From contig CM036243.1 in the NCBI GenBank assembly GCA_020698575.1, forward strand, positions 36,569,488 through 36,633,487: a DNA stretch of 64,000 nucleotides. Direction: 5' to 3'. The stretch comes from Bostrychus sinensis. Lineage: Eukaryota > Chordata > Actinopteri > Gobiiformes > Eleotridae. Shown one piece after another: positions 61,178 to 64,000 of the stretch (position 1 is the first letter of the stretch; each line of letters begins with the position of its first letter). A program made the position numbers and the translations under genes. The notes under the pieces were generated by a model. It had not been told where the DNA came from, did not search any database, and saw nothing but the letters and a program-made list of their open reading frames with translations.

Positions 61178-61820
61178 GCAACAAAAGTTTAAAAAAGCAG
61201 TCATCTGGATTAGATTTTTCAAGTAGAAGACATTTCACCTCTTATCCAAGAGGCTTTCTCAATTCTGAAATGAACTGGTAAGAGAGCTGGTTTATATTCT
61301 TCTAGGAAGGAGGAGTTTAGACCTGAAACTAAATTCTTTTGGTCAATGTGACCATGAATAGCCTGCGTGGTTTCGGGTCATTAGGAGTCCTTTGTCCTCA
61401 GCTGGAGTGAGAGTCGTTAACCCTCCCCAGCCTGGGCAGCTCCTTCAGGTGTTAATGACCTGAGTGAAACTGGTTTGTTTTGTTTGGGTTTCAGGAGACT
61501 GTTGTAGACAGAAGGAAGGTTGTATCTGAGAGCACCATTTCTGTTTAAAGAAGGTTTATCTTTTTTGACAAAGATTGCTTCTTTCACTCCTCGCTCAAAC
61601 CATCCTTTCTCTCTGGCTAAGATTCGGACCTCACTGTCCTCAAAGGAGTGGTTTGTGGCCTTCAGGTGGAGGTGTACTGCAGATTCTGGTCCACTGGAGT
61701 TGGCCCTGCGATGTTGGTATAAACGCTTGTGCAGAGGTTTCTCCAATGTACTGTTCATTACAGTTCTCACTGCAGTGGATGGAGTACACAACATTACTCT
61801 GTTTGTAACTGGGAATTTTG
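61178..61820 (-). repeat. Left arm of the inverted repeat (Penelope pLTR)
   Basis: Minus-strand copy of the GIY-YIG region (from SNVV.. through KRLYQHRRANSSGPESAVH to the stop) plus ~240 bp of 3' sequence, nearly identical to 62,617-63,267. Here the junction around the endonuclease motif is read in one frame as AVRTVMNSTLEKPLHKRL, shared with the right arm. Confidence 0.9.
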
Positions 61821-63177
61821 CTTCAAGATGGAGAACTGCAAGAGAGGACAAACCTGACACCGGACCACATCTGCCAACTACTGGAGGTGTGTCTCAACAC
61901 CACATATTTCCAGTTCAGAGGAAACTTCTACAGGCAAAAACACGGCTGTGCTATGGGCTCCCCAGTCTCCCCCATTGTGGCTAATCTGTACATGGAGGAA
62001 GTTGAGAGGAGAGCTCTTGACTCATTTCCAGGTTCAACTCCTAGTCACTGGTTCAGATATGTGGATGACACCTGGGTGAAGATCAAAATCCAGGAAGTGG
62101 AAGCTTTCACAAGGCATATTAATGCTGTGGACCAGAACATCAAGTTCACTCGTGATGATGCCACGGAGAACAGCCTAGCCTTCTTAGACTGTGCAGTTAT
62201 CATTGGAGAAGACAGGCGGCTCCATGTGGAAGTGTACAGGAAGCCCACTCACACAGACCAGGACCTGTTATTTGATTCAAACCACCCGCTACAGCACAAA
62301 CTCGGTGTGATCAGGACACTGCAGCACAGAGCCCAAGAGGTTCCCACAAGCTCGGAGGAAAGGAGGAAAGAAGAGCTACATGTCCGCCAAGCTCTCAGAA
62401 CCTGTGGATATCCCAACTGGGCCTTCTCCAAATCCCGAATGACAAGAAAACAGGACAGGAAAGAACAGGAGCAAGAGCCAAAAAGGAGCAATGTAGTCAT
62501 TCCGTACATCTCCGGCCTATCTGAGAAACTTAAAAGGATTTTTAGCCAACATAACATCCCGGTTTATTTCAAACCTGTTAATACTCTCAGACAAAAACTG
62601 GTTCACCCCAAGGACAAAATTCCCAGTTACAAACAGAGTAATGTTGTGTTCTCCATCCACTGCAGTGAGAACTGTAATGAACAGTACATTGGAGAAACCT
62701 CTGCACAAGCGTTTATACCAACACCGCAGGGCCAACTCCAGTGGACCAGAATCTGCAGTACACCTCCACCTGAAGGCCACAAACCACTCCTTTGAGGACA
62801 GTGAGGTCCGAATCTTAGCCAGAGAGAAAGGATGGTTTGAGCGAGGAGTGAAAGAAGCAATCTTTGTCAAAAAAGATAAACCTTCTTTAAACAGAAATGG
62901 TGGTCTCAGATACAACCTTCCTTCTGTCTACAACAGTCTCCTGAAACCCAAACAAAACAAACCAGTTTCACTCAGGTCATTAACATCTGAAGGAGCTGCC
63001 CAGGCTGGGGAGGGTTAACGACTCTGCCACTCACTCCAGCTGAGGACAAAGGACTCCTAATGACCCGAAACCACTCAGGCTATTCATGGTCACATTGACC
63101 AAAAGAATTTAGTTTCAGGTCTAAACTCCTCCTTCCTAGAAGAATATAAACCAGCTCTCTTACCAGTTCATTTCAGA

Positions 63178-63216
63178 ATTGAGAAAGCCTCTTGGATAAG
63201 AGGTGAAACGTCTTCT
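63178..63216 (+). ncRNA. Degenerate hammerhead-ribozyme-like motif (right arm)
   Basis: TTGAGAAAG, a perfect 6-bp hairpin CCTCTT/AAGAGG with a GGAT loop, then TGAAACGTC. Penelope-like elements carry hammerhead ribozymes whose core is CTGANGA, stem II, GAAAC, with cleavage after GTC. Here the second half (GAAAC, GTC) fits but the first box is altered, so cleavage is unlikely. The left-arm copy (about 61,226-61,264, minus) additionally reads GAAATGTC. Confidence 0.5.
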
Positions 63217-63267
63217 ACTTGAAAAATCTAATCCAGATGACTGCTTTTTTAAACTTTTGTTGTGATA

Positions 63268-63689
63268 ATAGTTGATAGTTATTTTTTTTATGGTTAATTA
63301 ACTTCAGTCCCCACCATACACAGCAAAAATGAACTGTTTATGAAATTAAACCCCTTTAATTCCAGTTTTTGTGGTGCACACACATCCAGCTCACACAGAG
63401 GCCTCTGCACTGATGCAGACCTCAGTAAAGACCACATTTTAGATTTGTGCTCACACAAACACACAGACACTCATTTATAAACACACACTTTCACACCAAC
63501 TTATGACAACTCTAAAACACACAAATCATTTCAGATCAGATTTGTTTATTTACTTTGTTGTTTTTTGCATTGCAGGCAGATCATTTATACAACACTAATG
63601 TGGCCATTTCCACATTGATACCTTTATCTATCATATATGTGGAAATGGTGCCCCCTAGTAGAAAACAATAAAAACTAAAATTCCAATCC
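63268..63689. other. Anonymous stretch
   Basis: No gene recognised. CCATTTCCACA at about 63,604 and TGTGGAAATGG at about 63,638 form an 11-bp inverted repeat around ~23 bp. Confidence 0.4.
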
Positions 63690-64000
63690 CTCAGTATCAT
63701 GAATCTACAGAGCCCCTTAGGGGACATGGTGAAAAAAAAGCAAAATCCCGAGAAACTTTTGCGAGATCTCGAGAAACTGTTAGAGATGCTGCAAATGTTG
63801 TTGATTGCTAATGGTTAGAGGAGCAGTCATGGAGGAGAACCTGCGGGAGTTCCTAGGGTCACGGCAGATCCCCAAAGAGGACATTATGTGCAGGGCTTAA
63901 AACTGGTGTTTTTTACCTACAGAAGTCATGGATATAGTTAGATAAGGTCAACCTTTCTGCAATTCAGTAAAAATGCCACAAAACATAATTTAATTCATCA
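63690..64000. repeat. Rearranged fragment of the duplication block, cut by the window end
   Basis: 63,690-63,899 is an inverted counterpart of about 14,350-14,575 (and 38,395-38,590), including the MEENLREFLGS frame, now on the plus strand. From 63,901 (TGGTGTTTTTTACCTACAG) the sequence matches 14,693-14,790 and 38,718-38,815 in direct orientation to the last base. Two pieces of the block that are adjacent elsewhere are thus joined with one of them inverted. Confidence 0.85.

Larger units (their letters stand above)
61178..63267 (+). mobile_element. Penelope-like retroelement with inverted terminal repeats (RT + GIY-YIG endonuclease)
   Basis: The reverse transcriptase C-terminal half is read from about 61,840: YFQFRGNFY, GCAMGSPVSPIVANLYMEE and the catalytic YVDDTW (62,058-62,075), then FLDC and EVYRKPTHTDQDLLF. 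A GIY-YIG endonuclease follows, with EQYIGET at 62,681-62,701. A frameshift directly after it moves the remainder (KRLYQHRRANSSGPESAVH, then ILAREKGWFERGVKEAIF) to another frame ending at 63,018. An inverted copy of the endonuclease and 3' region lies at 61,178-61,820 against 62,617-63,267, enclosing about 800 bp. Penelope-like elements are known for such terminal repeats. The N-terminal half of the RT is missing, so the copy is dead. Confidence 0.92.

Noticed and set aside
61520..61984. Plus-strand frame of 154 residues and its minus twin at 62,517
   Set aside because: Antisense shadows of the GIY-YIG endonuclease arms of the Penelope-like element.

Overview
This window is vertebrate nuclear DNA, most likely from a teleost fish. 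The evidence is two spliced exons of the Mediator gene med15 at the left edge, fish-type L2, Penelope-like, Tc1, hAT, pogo and Ty3/gypsy elements, and a two-copy secreted deaminase-like gene of the kind known from ray-finned fishes. There are no bacterial operons. Coding density is very low and most of the window is repeats.

Layout. 1-451: 41-50 bp minisatellite. 452-851: two med15 exons with their splice sites. About 870-3,064: 22-bp minisatellite. 3,065-36,300: five arrays of an 11-bp minisatellite (core CCTGGTTTAGT, about 20 kb in all), separated by copies of a ~1.2-kb spacer (6,490, 19,215 truncated, 20,638, 24,793, 35,081). About 11,393-18,786 and 36,307-42,147: two copies of a 6-7 kb block, offset about 24.9 kb, each holding one minus-strand secreted deaminase-like gene. 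42,160-45,500: promoter-like stretch, then a dead Tc1 transposon with a hAT element nested in it. 45,500-56,085: largely anonymous sequence, a duplicated 0.4-kb cassette feeding two 31-bp minisatellites, and an L2 LINE. 56,085-59,090: minus-strand gypsy pol remnant. 59,755-60,911: non-autonomous hAT. 61,178-63,267: Penelope-like element with inverted terminal repeats. 63,690-64,000: fragment of the deaminase-bearing block, possibly the start of a third copy.

The most notable content is the deaminase pair. Copy 1 (15,910-17,471) can be assembled from three exons with consensus splice sites into a 273-residue protein. It has a signal peptide, the zinc-deaminase pair HAE (143-145) and PCxxxC (177-182), and a C-terminal cysteine cluster. 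This matches the description of the secreted AID/APOBEC-like deaminases (SNAD family) of ray-finned fishes; that assignment is by motif and architecture only. Copy 2 (39,927-41,453) keeps all catalytic motifs but has a 34-bp exon-1 deletion with an in-frame stop just after the signal peptide. The paralogs are nearly identical through the N-terminal half and the noncoding flanks, yet differ at about half the residues between PCxxxC and the segment corresponding to the substrate-specificity loop of AID/APOBECs.

The med15 exons that should follow 851 are not visible. Either the next intron is enormous and the deaminase genes lie inside it, or the contig is misjoined in the minisatellites. Long open frames over the arrays are artefacts of stop-free tandem repeats.
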